NCBI GenBank assembly: GCA_008828725.1
Contig: MEHQ01001672.1
Coordinates: 19,010 to 83,009 of the forward strand
DNA: 64,000 nt
Reading direction: 5' to 3'
From: Saccharina japonica
Lineage: Eukaryota > Sar > Phaeophyceae > Laminariales > Laminariaceae
In this document: positions 52,673-63,870 of the stretch, piece by piece
How the letters are laid out: each line of letters begins with the position of its first letter
Position numbering within the stretch: position 1 is the stretch's first letter
Notes under the pieces: model-generated
Told to the model about the DNA's origin: nothing
Database searches by the model: none
Seen by the model: the letters and a program-made list of their open reading frames with translations, nothing else
Program-made: the position numbers and the translations under genes

Positions 52673-54180
52673 GCTGTACGTGTGATTGATGTGTGCATGT
52701 ATGTTACAACGACTTAGTGATCAAATGGTGTGCCATACTCCCAGCCCCGTCACGAATAGTACTATTCCTAACAATGCATTGCTGTCTATGCTTTGACCCC
52801 TCCTTGGTGCAAGCAATGTCTGCCTGGTTGGTGAAACCCCAACGTGCTACATCCCGGCATTGTAGGGATGCGAGGGTCTATGGTCATACGACTACGGCCA
52901 TGCATGAAAATGAAGTACACGCCCCCCCCCCCCCTCCAGCGTATCCTCACTTTATTTTAACCCCCGGCATTTGCATCCCGTGGACCCTTCTTCCCTTCCC
53001 TTCCCTTTCGGCCCTGTGGTTTGGTTTTGCGTTTGATTGGTGCACTTGTCGACTCTCTCGCGGTTGACCTCCCCGTGATCAGATGGCCGTGCAATTGCGG
53101 TCTGGTTGCCCTGCTCATGCGCAGAGGTCTACTCCAAAAGTTCAACCTCCTTGCGGTAAGAGAAAGACAACGAGAGGGGGGGGGTACTCGGTGTTCATGC
53201 ATAGCCGTAGTCGTATGACCATAGACCCTCACATCCCTACAATGCCGGGACGGAGAATGTCGAGTTTTCACAGGGGGGGGGTATACTCGATATTCGTGCA
53301 TGACCGTAGTCGTATGACCATAGACCCTCGCATCCCTACAATGCCGGGACGGAGCATGTCGTGTTTTCACCGACCAGGCAGACATTGCTAGCACCAAGCG
53401 CGAAACGCCGTGAGGTGTTCGGCGAGTCGTATGAAGGGTGAGCTGTATCCTACTAAGAACCGCTTTTGATATGGACTTGCATATGGATGACAGCTTCAAT
53501 GAGTGGGAGGGGGGGGGTAGGGAAGGAGGAAGAAAGAGGGCGAGGGCCAGCGGAAGAAAAAGAGAGAGTGAGGGAGAGGCAAAAAGCGGGAAAGGGAGAG
53601 GGAGAAGTGACATCGAAAGATAGAGGTGCTGCCCATTGAAGAGGAGGGGAGAGAGGAAAGGAGGAAAGATGCGTGTCCAGTTTCCGTGTGATTGCCACCA
53701 TATCGCCCTGTCTACAGGTGTCATGCTTTCAACCACCGCTATATAATATGTATGTACGAGTACTCCTTTGTTTTTCAGGTGGCAGCAGGAACATGCAGCA
53801 CGTGTTACCGACGCCACGTTACGCCTACCACAGACATGCAAAAATGCACACAGGCTCACACACAGGGCGCAACGGACAGTCAGTCTTGAGCCTTGCGGCA
53901 GGCGACCACGGAGTTGTCACCGCGCGTGAGGCTTGGATCTTTTGATATTTTGATATTTTGATATTTTGATATTTTGGATCTTTGAATCTTCTCCATCTTT
54001 GGATCTTTTGGATATTTGCTTATTCCGTCAACGGCCTGATAACGAACCGAGAAAAACGCGGTGCTTGTTGGCGTGCGGCGGCGCCAGCACCTCGCAAGGA
54101 ACCGGCAGGCAACAGCCCAACAGCACCCTCTCCCTCCCATCAACAACAACACCAACCCTCCCCCCCCCGTATATTATATA
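52673..54180. other. Region with copies of the poly(C)-ended repeat
   Basis: A plus-strand partial copy of the intron repeat lies at about 52793-52935 and minus-strand copies at about 53160-53510. Purine-rich (53.5-53.68 kb) and TTTTGATATTTTGATAT (53.94-54.0 kb) simple sequence follow. No exon could be supported, though 5' exons of the downstream gene would be expected around here. Confidence 0.45.
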
Positions 54181-54700
54181 TTTATAGGTTGGGGTGGCGT
54201 CGGTTGGCGACGACGCTGTAAAACACGCCTCTCACTGCGTGAGCTAGACAACCAGGGTACCGTTTTTTTTTTTTTTTGGCGGTCACCAAAGCTGGCGGTC
54301 TTGTTAGATAATTTGTGCGGGGTGGAGAACTTTTGCTCCGCACAAGGGGAATGATCGTATCAGTAGTGTGTATATGGTAAGGACCCGCGAGGCAGTTACA
54401 TAGTGCTCCCATTGCTGTCTCAGGAAGTGGCCACACCAGAAATAAAATTAACTCATTGAAGCTGTCATCCATATGCAAGTCCGCTCACAAGCGATTCTTA
54501 GTAGGATGCAGCTCATCCTCCATGCGACTCGCCCAAAATACCTCACGGCGCTTCGCGCTTGGTGCTAGCAATGTCTGCCTGGTCGGTGAAAACCCGGCAT
54601 GCTCCGTCCCGGCATTGTAAGGATGCGAGGGTCTATGGTCATACGACTACGGCCATGCATGGATATCGAGTACACCACCCCTCACTCCCCCGCCCCTCAC
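54180..54700 (+). repeat. Poly(C)-ended interspersed repeat (ICR), copy 1
   Basis: About 500 bases: GGCGTCGGTTGGCGACGACG, CACTGCGTGAGCTAGACAAC, GGCGGTCACCAAAGCTGGCG, GAGGCAGTTACATAGTGCTC, GGCGCTTCGCGCTTGGTGC, GTCTGCCTGGTCGGTGAAAA, CATTGTAAGGATGCGAGGGT, ACGACTACGGCCATGCATG, then C-rich sequence. Full or partial copies lie at 52.8, 53.2-53.5 (inverted), 56.2, 58.05, 58.8 (inverted) and 62.4 kb (inverted). It has no coding signal and is probably a non-autonomous retroelement or MITE. Confidence 0.75.
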
Positions 54701-55080
54701 CTCCCCTCCCCCCCCACCAACACCGATATACCCCCCACCCCATACACCAGCAGCAACATCAACACCAACACTCCTCCCCACACCCACAAAAATCCCAATC
54801 AAACCCCCCCACCAACCTCGGACCCCCACCCCCCATCTCGCCACCCCCGACTCCCACCTCCACCACCCACTCAGCCAAACCGAACCCCAACCCTCCTCCA
54901 TTTTCACCGACCCCCCCCCATCCCTACCACAACCCTCACTCCCACCCTCACCCCTCCCCCAACCTCACCCTCCCCCCCCCACCACCTTGACCCACCTGGC
55001 TCACACTCCAAACCCAGCCCCGACCCCAATTCCATCCCTACCCCAACCCGCACCCCTCCCATTTTTCGTGCAACTCCATT
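54701..55080. other. C-rich low-complexity sequence
   Basis: About 380 bases dominated by CCC, CACC and CAA words; the Pro/His/Thr frames in it are composition artefacts. It precedes the first visible dioxygenase exon and could serve as a very long polypyrimidine tract. Confidence 0.6.
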
Positions 55081-55082
55081 AG

Positions 55083-55378
55083 GTGGACGAGGTTACGCCG
55101 CCGACCATCCCCCCCCCCCGACGGGAGGCATGGGATACCGTACGGCCGCTGGGCACTACAACGAGGTGGGCTGCCCCAAGGCGGGCGGCGCGGGCCAGGC
55201 TTTCGGACGAAACTGCCCCGCCTACCCGGTTCAAAAACGCCTCGAGATGACCCCGGACCCGTTCCTCGTGGCGCAGAAGCTGCTCGCCCGCCGCGAATCG
55301 GGCCCCGATAACGCCTATTTCAAGCCGGCGGATGCCCAGCTCAACATCCTTGCGGCGGCATGGATTCAGGCAATGACG
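55083..55378 (+). CDS. Dioxygenase exon 1 (visible part)
   Basis: The donor is ACG|GTGAGTG at 55379, phase 0. The 5' limit is uncertain: an acceptor after CTCCATTAG (frame starting GGRGYAAD) or after CCGACGGGAG would both keep the frame. The ATG of MGYRTAAG (55129) is probably internal, since relatives have about 80-100 residues before this point. Confidence 0.75.
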
Positions 55379-58300
55379 GTGAGTGTCGGGAGGGGAGGGG
55401 GGAAGCGAGAGAGTGGGGGGGGGTATGGGGGGGTTTGGAGAGGAGGAGGGGGGGAGGGGGGGGGCGGAGGGGTTTTTGGGGTTGTCCAGTTATCGCGTAC
55501 CAGGTACGGTATGTGCTTTTGGCTGGTGTCTCGTATTTGCCCTGATTTTACTGTTGGGATGGGTGGGTTCGTGGGTACGTATCGGGTATAGGTAAGTTGT
55601 GGGCTGTTGGGGTGGGTGGGTTGTTGGGTACGTATTGGGTATGTTGGGTAAGTTGTGGGTTATTGCTCTACTTTTTTACGCTTACGTTTTTATAGTGCTC
55701 AGGCGGTCACGCGAGCTGCTCTTGCCGGTGGAACACCACCAATCATACAAACACATGAACATACAAACCAACAAAAAAAGCGTTTTTTCATTTCCTGAGT
55801 TTTTGTTCCCCCCCCATAGAGAGTAGAATTCACATAGTGGGAGAATGTGAAAGGTACAAGGAGGAAAGAGATGTGCTAGAGGAGGAGATGAGGAAAATAG
55901 ACGCGTGTGACATGGAGCAGTTTGGTACACTAAATAGTAGCGAGAAAACGATCGCTATCTTAGGAGATAGATGGTGGCAACAGGCGGCGAAACAGGAAGG
56001 GGATAAGAATAGCAAAAAGTTTCTTTGTAATATATGGAAACAACGTAATGAGCGCCCAAGTATTGGAGGTGTCTCTATTAGGAGTAGGAACGGTGCCCCG
56101 TCTCGAAAGGGATGCGTGGTCAATGGTCAAATGACTAAGGCAAGCAACAAATGAGTACGCCCCCCCCCCCCCCCCCCCCACCCCCCACAAATGTATGATA
56201 TCTTTATAGGTTGGGCTGGCGTCGGTTGGCAACGACGCTGTAAAGCACGCCTCTCACTGCGTGAGCTAGATAACCAGGGTACGTTTTGTTTTTTTGGCGG
56301 TCACCAAAGCTGGCGGTCGAGTTAGATCATTTGTGCGGGGTGGAGAACCTTTGCTCCGCACAAGGGGAATGATCGTATCACGTAGTGTGTTTATAGTAAG
56401 GCACCCGCGAGGCAGTTACATAGTGCTGCCATTGCTGTCTCAGGAAGTGGCCACACCAGAAATTAAATTAACTCATTGAAGCAGTCGTCCATATGCGAGT
56501 CCGCCTCAGAGACGATTCTTCGCAGGATGCAGCTCACCCTCCATGCCACTCGCCCAATACCTCACGGCGCTTCGCGCTTGGCGCAAACAATGTCTGCCTG
56601 GTTGGTGAAAACCCAACATGCTCCGTCCCGGCATTGTAAGGATGCGAGGGTCTATGGCCATACGACTACGGCCGTGCACGACATGAGTACAACCCCCCCC
56701 CCCCCCCATACAAACCAACCTGAAAGCGTGTTTTGTCATCCCTTACGTTTTGCTTCTCGCCCCCCCCTCCCTGTCTCTTCCGTCCTCTTTCCGTACACCG
56801 TTGCCGACGCCGGGGGTCCTTAGCATGACTGGATGGACCACACTGCTGCCGACGAGGCCATCATATCTGGAGGCGAGGCGCACGGTTGCCCCATGGGCAG
56901 CTTCAAATACAACGTGAGACACACCCCGTGGCCAAAAAAGCTTCCTTGTCACGAAGTAAAATTGTAATATTTTGTCTGGTGGTATAACGCCAAATTATTG
57001 ATAAACACGCTTCGTTTATTGGGAAGGATCCTTAAAATACGAATACCGCTGTCGACGAGCGAATATTTCCCCCCCCGTCGCATGCCAGCTCGTCACCCCA
57101 CGGGGACCACCCCACTCCCCGGAGGGGAGCCTTGTACAGCATTATGATAGTAGTCCCTCTATAGTGCCGGTTGAGTAGTGTGAGAGCGCTTGGGACGTAT
57201 ATAGGATTAACCAGCGTGGCAATGTGCGGAGTAGTGCCACCCGACGGGGACCACCCCACTCCCCAGAGGGGAGCCTTGTACAGTATTGTCATAGTGGTCC
57301 CTCTTTAGTGCCAGTTGAGTAGTGCCGGCTGCCCGCTATAGGTAGTGCCTGTGAGAGCGCTTGGGACGTATATGGGATTAACCAGCGTGGCAGTGTGCGG
57401 AGTAGTGCCGGTTGCCGGTATTGTGCCGCCATTGTTGGCCGGCGCATATGATACCGGCACTAATGAGGGACCATTGCTTCATATGAGATTATATCCCTTG
57501 AGTAACCGCCCCTATACTAAAACCAGTATACTAAGATCAATACAGGCCTTGACGCGTCCACCAAGAACGGTTTCCTATGACATGATGGCATGTTTACTTA
57601 GTCACTGATCCCCCCCCCCCAAGCCCTTCTAAAAGTATACAATATAATATTATTATATATATACGTATGCATGTATGCGGGGGGGGGAAACAAGACATGG
57701 CAGCCATGAGATCGAAAAAATTCTCGAGACTCATTTTTGTACTCTGCGTGTGATTTACCAGTGTTGTACTTCGTATATGGGTACACATATGCCTGTGGTG
57801 ACTTCCGTTGCGGGAACAAAGCACTTGGAATTTGAGTCAGATTGAGGTTTTATGTACAGTGCAGTATTACAGTAAAAGGGTGAACAATACCCTGTAGCAA
57901 ATGTTTCTATACAAATATGAAAACAACGTTATGAGCGCCCAACTGTTTGGAGGTGTCTCTATTAGGAGTAGGGACCGGTGTGCTCCTTCTCGAAAGGGGT
58001 GCTTGGTCGATGGTCAAATGACCTTTAAGGCAAGCAACGAACGAGTGGCCACACCGGAAATTAAATTGTCTTATTAAAGCTGTCATTCATACGCAAGTCC
58101 GCCTCACAAGCAGTTCCCAGCAGGATGCAGCTCACCCGTCATGCGACTCGCCGAACACCCCACGGCGCTTCGCGCTAGGTGCTAGAAATGCCTGCCTGGT
58201 CGGTGAAAACCCGACATGCTCCGTCCCGGCATGGTAGGGACGCGAAGGTCTACGGTCATACGACTACGGCCATGCATGAACATCGAGCACCCCCCCCTCC

Positions 58301-59575
58301 CCAACGACTGCTCCGTCTCGAAAGGGATGCGCGGTCAATGGTCAAGTGACTAAGGCAAGCAAATGAGTACGCCCCCCCCCCCCCCATGACTACGGCCATG
58401 TATGAATATGAACTACACCCCCCTCCCCCCCCCGCTCCCGCCCCCCCACCCCACCCTCCTTCTCGCCCTCTCCCCTTCGAGCAGAAAACGGGTTCCGTTC
58501 CTTCCACGAACGGACAGCCAGCCCACCCCAACCGCAGGACTCACTGGTGGGATGTTTCCTTCGTCTACGGTAACGATTCCGACACCGTGGGCAGGACCCG
58601 CACTGGCGACGGAGGCCGCATCCATGCGGGGGAAGGGGGGGTGATGGACCACGCCGAGAACGGTGTCATCAGCACCGGCGACAACAAGAACTCTTGGGTC
58701 GGGGTTTCCTTGCTGCAGGTGAGGATTGGAGCGCGGGAGGGGGGGGGGGGGCGGCGGGAGGGGAGGGGGGGCGAGGGGGTGTACTCATGTCGTGCATGGC
58801 CGTAGTCGTATGACCGTAGAGGGGGGGTTACTAAATTTTTGCTTACTTTAGTCATTCGACCATTGACCACGCATCCCTTCCGAGAGGGAGCGGGTGGGGT
58901 GGTTGACAATTGGTGATATTGGATTTGTTTTTAGCTACTGTGTATATAATTACTGCTGTATGATGTACCTGGTGTGGGTATTGCTACTCTACAGCTACTG
59001 TATAGCTACTGTAGAGCTACTGTTAGGGGTTTTCCTGCTGAAGGCGGGAGGCGTGGGGGGAATGGAGGGCGATAGGGGGCGATCAACAATTTAATTAATG
59101 TATTGGCGTATGTTTTGTTTTTCTACTATAGGCCAGATGGGGCGAGGGTGGGGGAAGGAGAAACGGCGGTCGAGGGGTAGGGGGAGTGGCAGGCGACAAA
59201 TGTATACTTGCTGGTATTGTTTTTTTGTTTTTTTTTGTTATTCCTTTTTTATTTTGCTTTCAAAATGGTGGAGGAAGGGCAGGGCTCAAATGCTTCTGTT
59301 ATGCACTGAAAAGGAAAACACTGCAATTGGCGCGTGCTTTCCTTAGATCTACTCTCGACTAAAACGTAGTCCTCCTCGCTCCTTTTTTGTTTCGGCATTT
59401 TCCGTTTGTGCTTGCATGTGCGTGCATGCGTATATATATACATATATTTCTTTTTTTTTCTTTTTTTTTCGTTTGTGTCAAATGCCCCTCGCGTGTTGAC
59501 GCGCGCAGGCCCTCTTTTCGATGGAGCACAACTCTATCGCGGATGAGATCGCCTTGGCTCACCCGGCCTGGGACG
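55083..59575 (+). CDS. Alpha-dioxygenase-like haem peroxidase, partial gene (4 exons)
   Basis: Four exons with GT-AG junctions in consistent phase encode the N-terminal half of an alpha-dioxygenase (PIOX) type member of the animal haem peroxidase / cyclooxygenase superfamily. These enzymes add oxygen to the alpha carbon of fatty acids to give 2-hydroperoxides. Family landmarks read across the joins: GRN and MTPDP then KLLARR in exon 1; AAAWIQAMT joined to HDWMDH (distal haem histidine); GSFKYN joined to KTGSV; HWWDVSFVYGN; NSWVGVSLLQ joined to ALFSMEHN. This order and spacing match plant and bacterial enzymes. The proximal histidine, catalytic tyrosine and C-terminal half are missing. The 5' start is also not visible. 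Introns (1445, 1571 and 790 bases) are full of interspersed repeats. Gene loss beyond exon 4 coincides with the loop of the 2.4-kb inverted repeat. Confidence 0.85.
56195..56705 (+). repeat. ICR repeat, copy in intron 1
   Basis: Near-full copy of 54180-54700, ending in a C run at about 56694-56707. It is preceded by a separate short repeat (56.05-56.18 kb; GTCTCGAAAGGGATGCGTGG, TCAATGGTCAAATGACTAAG) that also ends in a C run. Confidence 0.75.
56824..56913 (+). CDS. Dioxygenase exon 2
   Basis: The acceptor is GGTCCTTAG and the donor AAC|GTGAGAC. Exactly 30 codons, phase 0 on both sides, starting HDWMDH and ending GSFKYN. The distal histidine is the first residue. Confidence 0.85.
57088..57425 (+). 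repeat. Tandem pair of ~160-bp units in intron 2
   Basis: GGGGACCACCCCACTCCCC, GGGAGCCTTGTACAGCATTA, GTGAGAGCGCTTGGGACGTA, GGATTAACCAGCGTGGCA and TGTGCGGAGTAGTGCC appear in order twice, with a small insertion in the second unit. It shares AGTAGTGCC words with 51.7 kb. Confidence 0.8.
58045..58295 (+). repeat. ICR repeat, 3' half, in intron 2
   Basis: From CCACACCGGAAATTAAATTG to a C run at about 58290; copy of the second half of 54180-54700. Another short C-ended repeat follows at 58.31-58.39 kb. Confidence 0.75.
58485..58718 (+). CDS. Dioxygenase exon 3
   Basis: The acceptor is CTTCGAGCAG and the donor CAG|GTGAGG. 78 codons, phase 0, with HWWDVSFVYG in the middle and NSWVGVSLLQ at the end. 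Confidence 0.85.
59509..59575 (+). CDS. Dioxygenase exon 4
   Basis: The acceptor is GCGCGCAG and the donor G|GTGAGT at 59576 (phase 1). It encodes ALFSMEHNSIADEIALAHPA plus WD, matching the LF-x-x-EHN helix of the family. No continuation was found up to 61.6 kb. Confidence 0.85.
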
Positions 59576-61599
59576 GTGAGTTTCCCACCCCTTACCCTCA
59601 AGAAACACGCCTCCCCCAATGCAGACGCGTGCTACGACACGATAGGGGTTGCATTTTTTTTTGCCTTCTAAGGCAAATATTCCTGATAGACCGGGCTCCT
59701 TAACCCAAACTGGTTGGAATATCATGTTTTTTGTTTCTCCCCCCGATATGATTCGTGATGTACTTGTAGGTTTTGTTGGGGCTACTCGTATTCATGTGAT
59801 TGAACCTTTAGATTATATCAAAAGCCGCTTTTTCTTTTTTTGTTGAGGTTTAAGAGCTCTTACACTATAATCAAGACAGGAGCCCTAGAAACAATAAGGC
59901 GTTGCCCCTATGAGGCAAATTCGCGTCTACAGCAGTACAAGGAACCTACGACGCGCTGAGCCAGCCAAGCCACGGCCAGAGCGTTGGATTTGGCTGTGCC
60001 CCGCTCAATATTACATAGATTTGGATGTGTGTTTTTGTTTTGCACGGTCTTGGTTACGCACCAACCCAACAAAATGGAAAGTCCTGCCTAACCCGTATTT
60101 GCACGTAAAACCATACCGGTCGATGCGATGCACGGTGTCGACGCTTCTACGCTCGCGGCCTGTGCATCCTATGAAGCGCTCCATCCACCTCCGATGTTGC
60201 TTTTTTTTGCTCTCACCAATTCCCCGATTCGCCGCCTAGCGATGAACTCTAGAAATCACGAAATATCTGGCCCAGCTGGCGACCGCTGTCCAGCTGCAAG
60301 CAACAGCCCTGTCTGTTTGCATGTTCTACCAGTCTACCAGCACCGTCCCGTGCGGTATCCCCACTTGGTATTCCCACAAGCGCGATTAACCAAACAATGC
60401 CAGATGCTGCTGTGAAAGTGAGCTACGTACGTAATAAGCCAAACAAATATGAACCATAACGCCGAATTATCTCTAGAACAACAAACTGCAGATTATTATC
60501 ATAACGGTTCCCGATTTCTAATAATAATTTCCTTTTTTTTGTGCTTTGGCTTACCCCATACCCCTCAACAAACACGCCTCCCCATTACAGTACAAGACCC
60601 CTCTTGATAGTAAGAAACAGAAGAAAAAAAACTTACCCGGGGGTGGACTGCTTGTTTCGGGAACGGGCACGTTGTACGCGTTACTCCAGTATAACAACTC
60701 CCGAATTTGTTTGGTTGCAATAAGTGTTCAGATTGTTTTTTTGCGTTAACCCTTTTAGGACTGCAGTCCCGTTTTGGGCACAAACCACTCTAATTATAAG
60801 TAACTTGTCCCCCAAACGGGATTCCAGTGCTTCGTATAAGGGTTAAAATCGCTTCACATGGTTGGAGGCATTCTATATCTTTCTTTCGCATTTCGTTCGA
60901 AATCACTCCACGTCGAGGAAGATGAGGAGGAGGAGGATAAGGAGGGTGGAAGGGAGGGAGGGGAGGGAAGGGAAGGGGAGGGGAGCGGGGGATGGTGTGA
61001 AGGGCGTGTGTCCTGCTCGTCTCTCCGGTCAGGCGTGTCAGCTGTACCGCTGCTGTCGACTATTGTTGTTGTTTATGGTGGGTTTTTTTTTTACCCGGTC
61101 GTTCTCGTTTTGCTATTTTTGTTTTTCAATGTTTGTGGTTGCCCGTCGCTTGCACGCTCCCCCCGCCCCCGGAAAAAAAAACAGAAAATATAATTAAAAC
61201 AGCACATTCATGAACACACAAATCCTTCGGGCGGCTTATTCTCCGCATCATCATCCCCTTTGTTTGTGCGTTGCAGTGCGTGTTTCGCGCTAAAAAAACT
61301 GTTGTGCTCGTCTTGCCCTCTCTTTTGTCTTGGGTGTGTTTTTTTTTCACCGCTCATTTTTGTTTCATTTTATGCCCAGCCTTCCCGCCGCCGGCTGCTG
61401 CTCACAAACCCAACGGACCCGCACTAAACAGACGGAACACAACACACCGACGGACCACAACACACTGATGGAACACAACAAACCGACGAACCCAACACAC
61501 TGAGCATACCAATGACCCGACGAACCCAACAAACCGACGAACCCCCCAAAAACAGACGAACTCAACAAACCTACGTACCCACGAACCAACGAACCCACG
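59576..61599. other. Loop of the inverted repeat, no exon recognised
   Basis: About 2 kb between exon 4 and the right arm. T-rich and C/T-rich intron-like sequence, a piggyBac-like MITE (60746-60846), a GGA-rich run (60.92-60.99 kb) and a minisatellite (61.40-61.60 kb). Candidate frames at 59.65-59.85 and 60.55-60.75 kb lack domain signals. The expected next dioxygenase exon was not found. Confidence 0.5.
60746..60846. mobile_element. 101-bp TTAA-flanked piggyBac-like MITE (copy 2)
   Basis: TTAA at 60746 and 60843, ends CCCTTTTAGGACTGCAGTCC and ...AAGGG, core CTAATTATAAGTAACTTGTC; same element as 18383-18479 with few changes. Confidence 0.75.
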
Positions 61600-61600
61600 A
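61403..61600 (+). repeat. ACGAACCCAACAAACCG minisatellite
   Basis: About a dozen degenerate units of roughly 17 bases of the type CAACAAACCGACGAACC. It abuts the right arm of the inverted repeat. Confidence 0.7.
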
Positions 61601-61977
61601 CCCATACATTAATTAAATTGTTGATCGCCCCCTATCGCTTCCATTCCCCCACGCCTCCCTGCCTTACGGCCAGAAAACCCCATCCAGTAGCCTCTACAGT
61701 AGCCTATACAGTAGCTGTTAGAGTAGCAATACCCACACCAGCGTACATCAACACAGTATATATACACAGTAGCTAAAAAACAAATCCAATTCACCAATGT
61801 CAACACCACCCGCTTCCCTCTCGAAGGATGCGTGGCAATGGTCGAATGACTAAAGTAAGCAAAATTTTAGTAACCCCCCTCTACGTCATACGATACGGCC
61901 ATGCACGACATGAGTACACCCCCTCGCCCCCCCTCCCCTCCGCCCCCCCCCCCCCCCTCCCCGCTCCAATCCCTCAC

Positions 61978-62198
61978 CTGCAGGCAGGCAAACCCCACCC
62001 AAAGTTCTGTTGTTCGCCGGTGCTGATGCACACCGTTCTCGGCGTGTCCATCACCCCCCCTTCCCCGCATGGATGCGGCCTTCGTCGCCAGTGCGGGTCC
62101 TGCACGTGTCGGAATCGTTACGAGACGAAGAAACATCCACCAGTGAGTCCGCCGTTGGTGGGCTGGCTGTCGTTCGTTGGAAGGAACGAACCCGTTTT
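61978..62198 (-). pseudogene. Inverted copy of dioxygenase exon 3
   Basis: 221 bases against 234 in the intact exon, with several separate one- or two-base losses that break the frame; the flanking donor (AC|CTGCAG) and acceptor (TTTT|CTGCTCG) in plus-strand reading are retained. Confidence 0.85.
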
Positions 62199-63776
62199 CT
62201 GCTCGAAGGGGAGAGGGCGAGAAGGAGGGTGGGGTGGGGCTGGAGCCCGGGGGGGGGAGGGGGTGTAGTCATATTCATACATGGCCGTTAGTCATGGGGG
62301 GGGGGGGGGCGTACTCATTTGCTTGCCTTAGCGTCACTTGACCATTGACGCGCATCCTTTCGAGACGAGCAGTCGTGCGGAGGGGGGGTGCTCGAATGTT
62401 CATGCTGGCCGTAGTGTATGACCGTAGACCTTCGCGTCCCTACCATCCGCGACGGAGCATTGTCGGTTTCACGACCAGCAGCATTTCTAGCACTAGCGCG
62501 AGCCCGTGGGTTTCGCGAGTCGCATGGACGGCGTGATGCGCATCCTGCCTGGAACTGCTTGTGAGGGACTTTGCGTATGAATGACAGCTTTAATAAGACA
62601 ATTTAAATTTCCGTGTGCCCCACTCTTCGTTGCTTCCTTAAAGGTTCATTTGGGGAACCCTATCGACCAAGCACCTTTCGAGAAGGACCCCACACCGTCC
62701 CTACTCCTATTAAGACACTCCAAACAGTTTGGGCGCTCATAAACGTTTTTTCATTTGTATGAAACATTTGCTACAGGGTATTGTCACCCTTTTACTGTAA
62801 TACGCACTGTACATAAAACCTGCAATCTGATCAAATCCAAGCTGCTTTGCTTCCGCAACCGGAAGTCACCACAGGCATATGTGTTACCCATATACGAAGT
62901 ACAACACTGGTAAACACACGCCAGAGCTACAAAAAGAGTCTCGCAATTATTTTTCGATTCCATGGGCTGCCATTCTGTTTCCCCCCCCCCATACATGCAT
63001 ACGTTATATAATAATATAAAATATTATATTTGATACTTTTAGTAACGCGCTGGGGGGGGGGGGGGGGGATCAGTGACTAAGTAAACATGCCATCATGTCA
63101 TAGGAAACGTTCTTGCGTGGACGCCGTCAAGGCCTGTATTGATTCTTATGGTAATACTGGTTTTAGTATACGGGCGCGTTACTCAGGATATAATCTCATA
63201 TGAAGCAATTGCGCCTCATTAGTCCGGTAATTCATATCGCCGGCCAACAATGGCGGCCCACAATACCGCCAACCGCACTACTCCGCACACTGCCAAAAAA
63301 GCTGGTTAATCCCATGTACGTCCCAAGCGCTCTCACAGGCACTTACTATAGCGGGCAGCCGCACTACTCAAAAACTGGCCCCACTAAAGAGGACCACTAT
63401 GACAATACTGTACAAGGCTCCCTCTGGGAGGCTGGGTGGCTCCCCGTCGGTGGCACTACTCCTTCACATTGCCACGCGGTTAATCCTATATACGTCCAAG
63501 CGCTCTCACACTACTCAACCGCCACTAAGAGGGACACTATACCTTAATGCTGTACAAGGCCTCCCCTCCGGCGGAGTGGGTGGTCCCCGTGGGTTTGACG
63601 AGCCTGGCATGCGACGGGGGGGGATATTGCGCTCGTCGACAGCGGTATTCGTATTTTAAGGATCCTTCCAATAAAACGAAGCGTTGTTTATTCAATAATT
63701 GGCGTTATACCACCAGACAAAATATTACAATTTTACTTCGTGACAAGGAACTTTTTTGGCCACGGGTGTGTCTCAC

Positions 63777-63870
63777 GTTGTATTTGAAGCTTAGGCCCAT
63801 TGGGCAACCTGTGCGCCTTCGCCTCCAGATATGATGCCTCGCGGCAGCAGTGTGGTCCATCCAGTCATTG
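63777..63870 (-). pseudogene. Inverted copy of dioxygenase exon 2
   Basis: 94 bases against 90, with scattered insertions and a deletion (for example ATTGC for ATGC at the acceptor side), so the frame is lost although both splice sites are recognisable. Confidence 0.85.

Larger units (their letters stand above)
56694..59104. repeat. Large inverted repeat, left arm
   Basis: Covers intron 1 end, exon 2, intron 2, exon 3 and part of intron 3. It recurs inverted at 61600-64000 (window end). The limit near 59104 is TTAATTAATGTATTGG against TTAATTAATGTATGGG. Confidence 0.9.

Noticed and set aside
54559..55080. Pro/His/Thr-rich coding region before the dioxygenase
   Set aside because: Composition of a C-rich low-complexity tract; reading frame is not supported by splice sites or by similarity to the family N-terminus.
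61828..62268. A second, independent dioxygenase gene on the minus strand
   Set aside because: It is the indel-ridden inverted copy of the same intron and exon sequence, not a diverged paralogue.
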